Below, piece after piece: positions 1 through 7,800 of a stretch of DNA of 8,216 nucleotides. Under the pieces are notes generated by a model. It ran no database searches, had not been told where the DNA came from, and saw only the letters and a program-made list of their open reading frames with translations. Within the stretch, counting starts at the first letter, position 1, and every line of letters starts with the position of its first letter. This DNA comes from JAGLCW01 sp964422555 (GTDB lineage: Bacteria > Caldisericota > Caldisericia > UBA6126), in the NCBI GenBank assembly GCA_964422555.1, contig CAYRBR010000064.1, positions 1 to 8,216 of the forward strand, given 5' to 3'. A program made the translations under genes and the position numbers.

Positions 1-25
1 CACAATGGAAGAGCTTTTTTTTCAT
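1..25 (-). CDS. possible start of a downstream gene (partial, runs off the left edge)
   Basis: An ATG at 23-25 on the minus strand opens the reading MKKKLFHC before the window ends. A start with three lysines followed by hydrophobic residues is what the beginning of a signal peptide often looks like. It lies 19 bases after the stop of the dockerin protein, in a different frame and on the same strand, so it could be a third gene of the operon. Against it, no Shine-Dalgarno sequence is visible in the preceding 25 bases and only eight codons can be seen. No function can be given. Confidence 0.3.
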
Positions 26-44
26 TTGAGTTGTTTAAAAAGTT

Positions 45-3000
45 TTAAATACTTTCACCAAAGTTATATGACAGAATAATCAAATCAACTCCATTTACTT
101 TTCCATCGTCGTTGAAGTCGCATCGTTCGTCAAAGTTTGCATCTTCTTTGCTTGTACCAAAAGCAGCAGCAAATAAAGTAAGGTCATTGATATCGACGAT
201 TCCATCTCCATTTACATCTCCAGCTAAATACTTTGTAATTAATATATCTGCTTGAGAACCAATAATCGGGTATTCTTGCAAGCTTTGAGTCTTGGCAGAT
301 ACTTTAGTTAGAGACAGAGTGGAAGTGCCTTTATTGATACCTTGCAGGGATAACTCAAGTAGAAGCCCTGAGCCGGTTAAAAATTGTCCTGCATTCATAA
401 TGATCTTAACATGAGCTAAACCACTGTCTTGCTGTATTTCTTTTGTCAATGTAAAGGCAGAGGGATCTAGTTGTTGTAGTAATGATGCAGGAGTAATATC
501 CAAGCATTGTACATGAATTGGGTCAAACAGAAGAGTAAACTCTATGTAAGAAAGATTTTTGGCATTTTTTATCTCAATTGAAACAGGAGTTGGTTTTTCA
601 ATTTTGATTTGCGGATAAATGGGTTGGAAATGCAACGAAGAATAACCATTTTTAATGGAAAGGATAGATAAATTAAACAAGGCAGTTCGAGTTTTTCCCC
701 CTCCAATACCTTGTAAACTAATTTGATAGGTTTGACTATTCATAGAGGGACTAATATGGAATGTTATCTTAACTTCTGATCGGAATTGTTTTTTTGTAAC
801 TGTAGCTGGCGTAATTGTAGTTGTAACTCCATCAGGTGCATTGCCAATGCTAAATGTTACAGGTGCTTCCCATTTAAGACTGAAGCTGGGAGTGAAAACC
901 ATATCAACACTAGTACCAGCCGTCGCATGAACCACTGTATTTGGTTCCAAGTTCAGTGAAAAATCTCCTTCTTCCACAAGTATTTCTAATGTTGCAGGCA
1001 TTTGTTTTGTAGTTTTATTTGCTTTTCCGTTAATGTGAAATTGAATTTCTTCTGCTGGGTTTCCCTGGCTGGTTTGTATTGATAAAATAGATTTTTGACC
1101 TTCGATGATTGTATCTTTTGAAAGCTTATAGGATAAATTGTCAGGTATATCAGAGACCGTGAGGTGAATTTCTTCATTAAAACCATCGAAAGCAGAAGAT
1201 GTGATCTCGTAGACTGCTGTTTCGCCAGCATAGATTTGCTGATATGAAGGGGTGATAATTAACGCAAAATCACCCTGCATTGCCTTGAATACGGTAATGT
1301 GATATACAAGTTCAGCATATTTACCACCTCCTTGCCCAAGAATGACAAGATCGAATTCTCCCGGAGGAACGATAGGACTAAAGTGCAATTTTGCGGTGGT
1401 TCTACCCGGACAAGGTGCAATAGGAGGATTAAAGGTAACGTCAACACCTTCGGGAACTTCTCCTTTCAGCTTCATAGTAACGGGAGCATTAAAACCGCCT
1501 GTACGTGACAGAGAAATATCCGAACGAATAGTGGTGCCAGCATTTACTTCAAATTCAGTTTTCGTAGAAGACAAGGAGAATTGTCCTGGAGCGACGTTTT
1601 GAACCCGAAGCTGAATACGGGTTGTTTTCTTTATAGTGCCACTGATAGCAATTACAAGCAAACTATGACTGCCTGTAGGAGTTTCATTTGTTGTTTGGAT
1701 ATGTAATGAACATTCCCCCGGTACTGATGTTAACTGTGGAGGACTAAACTCGTAATGGGTTCCGGAAGGCACATTTTCTAGCTGGAACTGAACAGGATGT
1801 TTTAAGGGAATATCGTTCAAAACATTGATCTTTATGGAGGTGTCTCCTCCTTGGAATAAAGTAACAGATTGGGTTTCAGGGATAAGTGTAAAGCCAACAC
1901 TAGATGAAAAACAATATAGCTTTCCTGAGTTAGTTCCAACAGCCACAACGCCTCTTCCTACTGCAGGACTACTTTGAATAGGAGCATCAAGCTGTTTTTT
2001 CCAGACAAGTCGACCAGCTGAATCTAGTATGGTGAATGTTTTGTCTAAACCACACACCAATATTTTATCTCCTGCAATTACAGGATTAGAGGTAACAGCC
2101 CCACCTCCAACAGAGTAGGCCCACTTTTCTTCTTTCGTTTCGGTATCTATCTTTCGAAGTTCAGCAATTTCCAAATTTTGTTTTTTCTTTACACCAATGA
2201 AGTATATGTTTTTCCCTTCTTCATCCAGTGCAGGAGTATTTGGAACTTCGTCATAAGTTAGAATCTGCCATTTCATTGTCATAGAAGGATTTACTCTATA
2301 AAAGAATAAGTTTTCACCTCCACCACCAATGTATATGCCTTCTTTTCCTACAACAGGAGAAGATTTGAAGCTAGCTCTGAAACCGTTGAATTTTCCAAAG
2401 GGAAGACCATTTACGGATGATAGACAGTATAGGTAATTATCATAGGTGGATATGTATACGCGATTTTTATAGAAAGAGGGAGAAGCGAAAATGGGTGCTT
2501 CGTAATCGTTCATCCAGCGTTGTTCTCCGGCATCGATACTTAAAGCATAAAATTCTCCACTTTCTGTTCCAAAATATACTTTCCCATCCCCTACACAAGC
2601 AGTTGAACGAATACTGGATCCGACATTACGGTACCAGATTGGTTTCCCCGTAAATCGATTAAAGCAGAAGAAGATTCCGTCTAGTGTTCCCACAAATAAC
2701 TTGTCCTGGTATATTCTTGGAGAGCAAGTCCATGGGGGTGGATCATCTTCTGTTTCTTCACCAATTGGTGGGAGTAATCTATTGGACTGTCCTAGATAAT
2801 AGTCCCATAGTTTTTCCCCTGTCGTTCTATCAATGGCATATAGTTTCGTGGAATGATGCCGATCGGAAAGTTCTTTTTCTCCAACAAAATAGATAATGTT
2901 TTCAATAATTGCAGGAGTACACCGTATGGCGTCACTATCGGACTGGTACATATAGCGACTCTCTAATTTATTGCTAACGGATTCTTCGGTGTAGTTCAAT

Positions 3001-4859
3001 AAATTATTAGTGTTACCAAATCCATTCCAGTCAAAACGTTTTGTTCCCTTCACCTTAATAGAAAGTCTTTCAACAACAGACTTACCGCCTCCTTTAGCTT
3101 CGACTGCAAAGGAATAATTTTCGGGATCCACTGTAATGTCAACGACCATAATAAGCTGGGTGGTTCCTGGAACAATAAGTGAAGAGGTTGAAAATTTGTG
3201 CTGGAAGCCTGGGTGCGTTTTAATCATGGAGAAGTTTACTGCCCCATGAAATTCATCAGGTGTGGTTGCTTCAATGTTAAACACTACTGCATTTCCTGCA
3301 TCAACCTCCACGCTGGAAGGTTTTATGCTTATCTCAAAAGTACCCTCTTCGATCTCCAAAATTTCTATGCCTAAACTTGCTTTCCGTGTTCTACCCAGCG
3401 TTTCACCAATAATCTCTATATAGTATGTACCTGGTTTCGTTTCTTTGTTAATAATCAACTTAAGATTGGATTTTGCATTCCCGTCCACCATTTTTACAAT
3501 ATTCGGAGATAGAACAGTTTCTACTCCCAGAGGAGTTTTTCCAATTCGCAGGAATACGTTTTGGGAAAAAGAAGAGGTAGCATTAATACTCACTGCAATA
3601 TTCTGTTCTTCTCCCTGGTACATAGTTACATTCGCAGGATTCAGAGAAATTCCAAAATCGATATCATCTGAAAAACAGACACAAGTGCTAGAAAAAGCCA
3701 CTATAATTTTGTTTTTTGTAATAATAGGAGAAGTGTTTATTTCATTCCCTAAAAGAGTTGAAAAAACTACTTCACCTGTTTCAGTGTTCAATGCATATAG
3801 TCGTCCATCTCCTCCACCAAAAACTACATTATCACCTGTTACAGCTGGCGAACTAACAACTCTTCCTGATACAGGGAATTTCCATTTTAGTTTGCCATCT
3901 GCACGTTTTATGGCAAACATTTTTCCATCTTCGTCACCAATAAACAGGTAATTCTGGGTTACTGCTGGAGTAGAAATGAAGTTACCGATTGTACCGGTTC
4001 TCCATATAATTTCACCCGTGTAGGCATTTACAGCGAATATTTCTCCTTTACCGCTAGCTGAGCGAGTGGCTATATATAGAATTCCTTCGTAGTATACGGG
4101 AGACGATTTGCATTCATCATTAGATGCAATAGGGAGTTGAATTCCATTTACATCAAACAGAGCAGTTAAATCACTATAGTCATACGCGTATAGTCTGCCT
4201 TCAGAGGTGACAGCAAAAACTCTTCCTGCTCCCATAACCGGGGAAGATATAACACTACCATTTAGGGGAATTCGATTCAATTCACTACCATTTGCATTTA
4301 GAACATACAAAAACTCGGTAGATGACCCAAAAAAGACTTTGTCCCCATATACTAGGGGGGAGCTTGATGTAATCTGTCCATAAGCAACAAATTTCCACAT
4401 TTCTGTGCCATCATCTCGCATACAGTACATGTATGAGGGAGTATCAGAAGCACCTCCCGTTGCAAAGTAAATTTTACCATTACTATATGTGGGTGCTCCG
4501 TATGGAAGGGGATAATTTTGGAAACGATCTTCTGTTTCCCAAATTTTATCTCCATTGTTTGCATCAATTGCGTATACTTTTCTGTTGTCAGCTACAATGT
4601 ATACAACATTGTTTTTTACAATTGGAGATGAAGAAATGGAACTACCTGTCTGATATCTCCATTGTTCCAGCAATCCATCCACTTCAATTAATGCATCCGA
4701 AACACCGGTTCTGGATTCATTCTGATGGAAAGTTGGCCAATCTGAACCCTCGTTTGCATGTGTTGGGAATATGCTCATACCTGGAATAAACATACTCGTC
4801 AAAAGTAAAAGAAAAGAAAGAGCAGTAGACGTTATTATCTTCCATACACTGATCTTCAT
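45..4859 (-). CDS. secreted double PQQ-type beta-propeller protein with Ig-like repeats, cohesin and C-terminal dockerin
   Basis: A 1604-residue extracytoplasmic protein, probably a binding or scaffold protein rather than an enzyme. Residues 1-35 form a signal peptide (Lys-poor start, hydrophobic core ALSFLLLL, likely cut after THA). Residues about 40-398 are a beta-propeller of PQQ/BamB-type repeats of the form SSPxV...VYxG...GxLYALxxxTGexxW. Residues 402-605 are two Ig-like sandwiches. Residues about 608-986 are a second propeller that restarts with a DW..F motif as the first does. Residues 989-1402 are four more Ig-like domains, several ending in GxGGGK. Residues 1406-1543 are cohesin-like and 1544-1602 are a type I dockerin with two complete calcium loops. 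No SLH, sortase or transmembrane anchor is seen. The start is supported by an SD sequence 7 bases upstream. The gene follows the SpoIID-type gene by 3 bases, so it is probably translationally coupled. The domain calls are from pattern; the ligand is unknown. No dehydrogenase active-site signature was recognised, so PQQ binding is not claimed. Confidence 0.93.
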   Translation of the reverse strand: MKISVWKIITSTALSFLLLLTSMFIPGMSIFPTHANEGSDWPTFHQNESRTGVSDALIEVDGLLEQWRYQTGSSISSSPIVKNNVVYIVADNRKVYAIDANNGDKIWETEDRFQNYPLPYGAPTYSNGKIYFATGGASDTPSYMYCMRDDGTEMWKFVAYGQITSSSPLVYGDKVFFGSSTEFLYVLNANGSELNRIPLNGSVISSPVMGAGRVFAVTSEGRLYAYDYSDLTALFDVNGIQLPIASNDECKSSPVYYEGILYIATRSASGKGEIFAVNAYTGEIIWRTGTIGNFISTPAVTQNYLFIGDEDGKMFAIKRADGKLKWKFPVSGRVVSSPAVTGDNVVFGGGDGRLYALNTETGEVVFSTLLGNEINTSPIITKNKIIVAFSSTCVCFSDDIDFGISLNPANVTMYQGEEQNIAVSINATSSFSQNVFLRIGKTPLGVETVLSPNIVKMVDGNAKSNLKLIINKETKPGTYYIEIIGETLGRTRKASLGIEILEIEEGTFEISIKPSSVEVDAGNAVVFNIEATTPDEFHGAVNFSMIKTHPGFQHKFSTSSLIVPGTTQLIMVVDITVDPENYSFAVEAKGGGKSVVERLSIKVKGTKRFDWNGFGNTNNLLNYTEESVSNKLESRYMYQSDSDAIRCTPAIIENIIYFVGEKELSDRHHSTKLYAIDRTTGEKLWDYYLGQSNRLLPPIGEETEDDPPPWTCSPRIYQDKLFVGTLDGIFFCFNRFTGKPIWYRNVGSSIRSTACVGDGKVYFGTESGEFYALSIDAGEQRWMNDYEAPIFASPSFYKNRVYISTYDNYLYCLSSVNGLPFGKFNGFRASFKSSPVVGKEGIYIGGGGENLFFYRVNPSMTMKWQILTYDEVPNTPALDEEGKNIYFIGVKKKQNLEIAELRKIDTETKEEKWAYSVGGGAVTSNPVIAGDKILVCGLDKTFTILDSAGRLVWKKQLDAPIQSSPAVGRGVVAVGTNSGKLYCFSSSVGFTLIPETQSVTLFQGGDTSIKINVLNDIPLKHPVQFQLENVPSGTHYEFSPPQLTSVPGECSLHIQTTNETPTGSHSLLVIAISGTIKKTTRIQLRVQNVAPGQFSLSSTKTEFEVNAGTTIRSDISLSRTGGFNAPVTMKLKGEVPEGVDVTFNPPIAPCPGRTTAKLHFSPIVPPGEFDLVILGQGGGKYAELVYHITVFKAMQGDFALIITPSYQQIYAGETAVYEITSSAFDGFNEEIHLTVSDIPDNLSYKLSKDTIIEGQKSILSIQTSQGNPAEEIQFHINGKANKTTKQMPATLEILVEEGDFSLNLEPNTVVHATAGTSVDMVFTPSFSLKWEAPVTFSIGNAPDGVTTTITPATVTKKQFRSEVKITFHISPSMNSQTYQISLQGIGGGKTRTALFNLSILSIKNGYSSLHFQPIYPQIKIEKPTPVSIEIKNAKNLSYIEFTLLFDPIHVQCLDITPASLLQQLDPSAFTLTKEIQQDSGLAHVKIIMNAGQFLTGSGLLLELSLQGINKGTSTLSLTKVSAKTQSLQEYPIIGSQADILITKYLAGDVNGDGIVDINDLTLFAAAFGTSKEDANFDERCDFNDDGKVNGVDLIILSYNFGESI
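54..230 (-). other. type I dockerin domain, residues about 1544-1602
   Basis: Two F-hand-like calcium loops are visible. The first is GDVNGDGIVDINDLTLFAAA, with D1548, N1550, D1552, D1556 and D1559 at the ligand positions. The second is CDFNDDGKVNGVDLIIL, with D1581, N1583, D1585, N1589 and D1592. They are separated by the usual linker with AFGTSKEDANFDE. The domain ends six codons or fewer from the stop, as dockerins normally do. It should bind a cohesin module; which one is not shown by the sequence. Confidence 0.93.
231..644 (-). other. cohesin-like domain in the propeller protein, residues about 1406-1543
   Basis: The segment has the cohesin layout: an early strand with VSIEIKNAKNLSYIEFTLLF, then DPIHVQCLDI in the place of the usual YDPxxL, a middle hydrophobic strand (LAHVKIIMNA), and the late GSGLLLELSLQGINKGTSTL that matches the cohesin G.G.L..i.f....G.s.l pattern. 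It sits directly before the dockerin, an arrangement seen in many non-cellulosomal secreted proteins. Confidence 0.72.
654..1895 (-). repeat. four tandem Ig-like domains, residues about 989-1402
   Basis: Four units of about 100 residues each start with FTLIPETQSV (990), FSLSSTKTEF (1094), FALIITPSYQ (1198) and FSLNLEPNTV (1300), each followed about ten residues later by a Gly (aGT/aGE). The inner strands carry the form APVTxxxxGxxPxGVxxTFxP. This is the style of the Ig-like repeats common in secreted bacterial proteins with propellers or subtilase domains. They most likely act as a spacer that holds the propellers away from the cohesin-dockerin end. Confidence 0.75.
1902..3038 (-). repeat. 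second beta-propeller (PQQ-like repeats), residues about 608-986
   Basis: A second propeller opens with FDWNGFGNTNN, echoing the DWPTFHQNESRTG opening of the first. Blade-like repeats include CTPAIIENIIYFVG (647), CSPRIYQDKLFVGTLDGIFF (712), STACVGDGKVYFGTESGEFY (752), SSPVVGKEGIYIGGGGE (833), SNPVIAGDKILVCGLDKTF (924) and SSPAVGRGVVAVGTNSGKLY (963). The two propellers have clearly diverged, so the duplication is not recent. Confidence 0.82.
3045..3656 (-). repeat. two tandem Ig-like domains, residues about 402-605
   Basis: Two units of about 100 residues each begin with the pattern F.ISL.P..V....G (402 and 508) and end in a strand that leads to the next unit. They link the two propellers. 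The second ends in AKGGGKS, matching the GQGGGKY and GIGGGKT of the later Ig units, which supports a common repeat family. Confidence 0.7.
3666..4742 (-). repeat. first beta-propeller (PQQ-like repeats), residues about 40-398
   Basis: This part encodes roughly seven or eight blade-like repeats. Clear copies are SSPIVKNNVVYIVADNRKVY (from residue 77), SSPLVYGDKVFFGSS (166), SSPVMGAGRVFAVTSEGRLY (205), STPAVTQNYLFIGDEDGKMF (296) and SSPAVTGDNVVFGGGDGRLY (336). Each is followed by a short turn of the type NxxTGExxW. Repeats of this kind are typical of BamB-like and PQQ propellers. The exact blade count needs structure prediction. Confidence 0.85.
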
Positions 4860-4862
4860 AGA

Positions 4863-7800
4863 TTAACCCCTTCCATTAAAGATAGTGAAAAATTTCACCA
4901 AACTTAATTCTAACCAATTCTCTAATATATAAATCGTAAACAACGATTTTTTTTGCGGAAAAATGATTTCAATACTCTGATTTTCTGGAAACCATTCTAT
5001 AGATGCGTCAAAACTTTCGGCTATAAAGCGAAGTGGTACAACAGTTCTTCCAGGCGGAATAGTAAAAGGTGCTACATCTAGTTGATAGCTATTTCCATTT
5101 ACTAGGGCAACATCTTTTTGCAACCATAACTCAATTTTTCTCTGAAATGGTACTGACAGCTGCATTGTGATTTTTTGTTCTGATTCGATCCACTCCACGT
5201 TTGCCCCAAAACTTTCAGCAATGAATCGTAAGGGAACCATAGTCCTTCCATTTTGAGTGAATGGATCACAATCAATTGTAACTTCTTTTTGATTTATTTT
5301 CGCTGTACGATTCCCTATTTGTAGCCAAATGAATATGGGTTCAAATACGCTACGAGTAACACTGCGTTCAATAGTAGTAGTGTTACTTGCTTTGTCAATT
5401 GCCCTGAACACGATATTATTTTCCCCTAGTGACAAGGGAAGGGAATAGACAAAAGAACCATCCGGATTAATTGATACAGGAATCTCGTTTAATGTTAACG
5501 TGCATCCAAATTCTGAATACCCTTTAACTTCCATGGTATCTGTGTAAACAGGATCTGGAAATGGATTGATTTGAAGAGAAGGAGGAATTGTATCGACTGT
5601 AAAAATATAAGTTGGAGGGGTAGGATCAACATTGCCATAAGAGTCTTTTGTTCGAACTGAAAAAACATATTCTCCATCTTGTTGTATATAAAGGACTTTT
5701 GCTGTTTCAGCAGTATAAGGGCTCCAAGGGTCATTGTTAAGACGGAAAGAGTATGTCAGTTCTTCGACGGGCGTTTGGGGATCGTTTCCCTTCCATCGGA
5801 ATTGTACTGTTTTCTGGTTGGTATAACGGGGAGGATTTGAAACAAGGGTAGTAGTTGGAGGTTCCCGGTCTGTTTTCTTAACAAGAAAAGAAACGGGTTG
5901 TATTTCACATTGGATTGGCTCTAGTTTTCCATCTAAAGAAGTGCAGCTTTCAATATGAAGGGATCCGTTACCAACTCCTATGGTTTCCATTGTAAACGAA
6001 AGCAAAGTTCCTCTACCTGATACACCACCATTTTCTTTTCCCTCTCTGGATAATGCCACATGAATATAAGGAACTCCGTCTTCGGATATTTCTTTTTTAA
6101 TGATCGAATTGACGGGTACGTCGTTGGCTTTTAAAAAATCTCCCACTTTAAAGGACTTTGGGTTTATGTCAACCACATTGGATGTATAGAATAGAAAAAA
6201 CGTTATTCCAAAAACATTACTAGCTGTTTCGATGTGCAGGTTGACTGTTGGATGATGCCCAATCTCAATTCGATTGTTTTCTTCACTGTTGAACGATTCA
6301 GAAGTAAAGGTTAACCAACAAGTGTCGCTATCAAAAGTTTTATAATCAGTTGGCAAAAAACACAGTTGAGAAGTGCCTGTTGCATAATTATTGTGTGAAT
6401 TGTAAGTGATATCGGAAGAAGCGTATTGCATCTTTACAATATTTGTGTTTCGGTAGTATCTTGTTGCGATCATCGAGAAATCTTCCCCTCTGATTGCAGC
6501 AGCTTCTGCTCCATATTGGGGGAGTCCGACGCCGTGTCCCCATCCTTTGCCGTATAAGTATACTGTGGAAGTATTGTTTTGGTTTTCTGAAAATGATTTC
6601 ATAAGTGGAGGAGAATTGGATTCTTTTCGAGTTACTTCTTGGTATATCCCAAACCAGTTCGATTTTAAATCAAAATGATACTGAAACTCTAGTCCGGTTA
6701 CTTTGTAAACCCCCTGCTCGGTTTGAAACGAAACTTCTTTTACTCGAGTACTATTGTCATAAGGTACTAATTCCCAGCTATCAATATTTTGTACTACCCG
6801 ATTCTTTTTCTTAGAGATTAAATTAATGATATGTTGCTTAAATTCAGAGATACTCATTTGTTTATACCATGAGTAATGAGGAGATATTTCTTCACCTGGT
6901 GATTCAACAGAAACAAGATAGGGATACTGGCTGCTATTCCATGCATTGGCATTGCTTTCTGTGAGCCCTCCACTGCAGGAATGAAATGGACTTGTAATGA
7001 GAGTGTTATTCCAGGTAAGTACCAATCCTTTTGTTTCATCCACTGCTTTGTTTGTGGAAGCAGCCTGTCTGGAACCTAAATATACCTGACAATACGTATC
7101 ATCTGTTACATCATAGTAAGAAGATGTTTTCTTCCGGGATGATTCTGCTCGTTTTAGTGCAAAGGTTCGGGCTGTAATAGCTTGTGCTTTTAGGGCTTCT
7201 AAATGCCAGGAAGAGGATATTTCCGCTGGAACAACTCCTTTCAGGTAGGTTTCTAAATCTACGTGATTAACAGCAGACAAAGAACTAGTAGAATGAAAAT
7301 AAAAATGGATTTGTCCATAATAGGAGTATGAACCTAAAGAAATGGGAGTTGAAGTGGAAACGGATTTAACAATAAAAAGCGGGGTGGGCTGAAGTGTTTT
7401 ATCAATCGTTTGCTGCAAGTAAATGCCATTCGCAAGATCAAACAAACCTAAGGAAGTATTTTGAGGAAGAGAAATTGTCTGAAAAGTATAGTTAGATGCG
7501 GGTATGTTTGAAGCTATGAAGGAAGCTTCACTTTCTTTATAGAAGGGTCCAATACGAAGAATAGGAAGTTGATTTTTGGTGGATAGATAAAACGAAACAC
7601 GACAATTTGCAAACAATTTTGAACGAATGGATTGAATTTCTTTCACTGGGTTGTTCCAGGATAAATATGTTTCGATGTAGTATACGGGAGTATTTATTTG
7701 GAAAGCAGATACAACAAATGGAGAATTTTCGGAGGGAAGTGAAATCCAATGATCTGCGGTTGGGAATCGACACTTTATTGCTTGCTTTGATGTAACTTTA

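Noticed and set aside
34..49. AT-only inverted repeat TTTAAAA-AG-TTTTAAA over the stop codon of the dockerin gene as a terminator
   Set aside because: The arms contain no G or C, so the hairpin would be too weak, and no U run follows at the right place on the minus strand.
3675..3683. CxC (STCVCFS) near residue 393 as a heme or metal site
   Set aside because: It is not CxxCH and stands alone at the end of a propeller blade. Nothing nearby supports a cofactor site.
3445..3951. Plus-strand open frame of 168 codons
   Set aside because: It lies fully antisense to a clear beta-propeller/Ig coding region, has low-complexity composition and no recognisable domain. It is a shadow of the real gene.
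1902..4742. Reading the propeller protein as a PQQ-dependent alcohol dehydrogenase
   Set aside because: Two separate propellers with Ig-like spacers and a dockerin do not match the single eight-blade enzyme layout, and I see no vicinal-Cys or catalytic Asp motif of that family. BamB-like binding repeats are the better call.
4433..4789. Plus-strand open frame of 118 codons
   Set aside because: It is antisense to the signal peptide and first propeller blades of the dockerin protein, with unlikely Cys-, His- and Leu-rich composition. A shadow frame.
4956..5333. Copper amine oxidase activity
   Set aside because: Only the N-terminal-like stalk module is present. The catalytic domain with the topaquinone Tyr is absent, and the family name is misleading.
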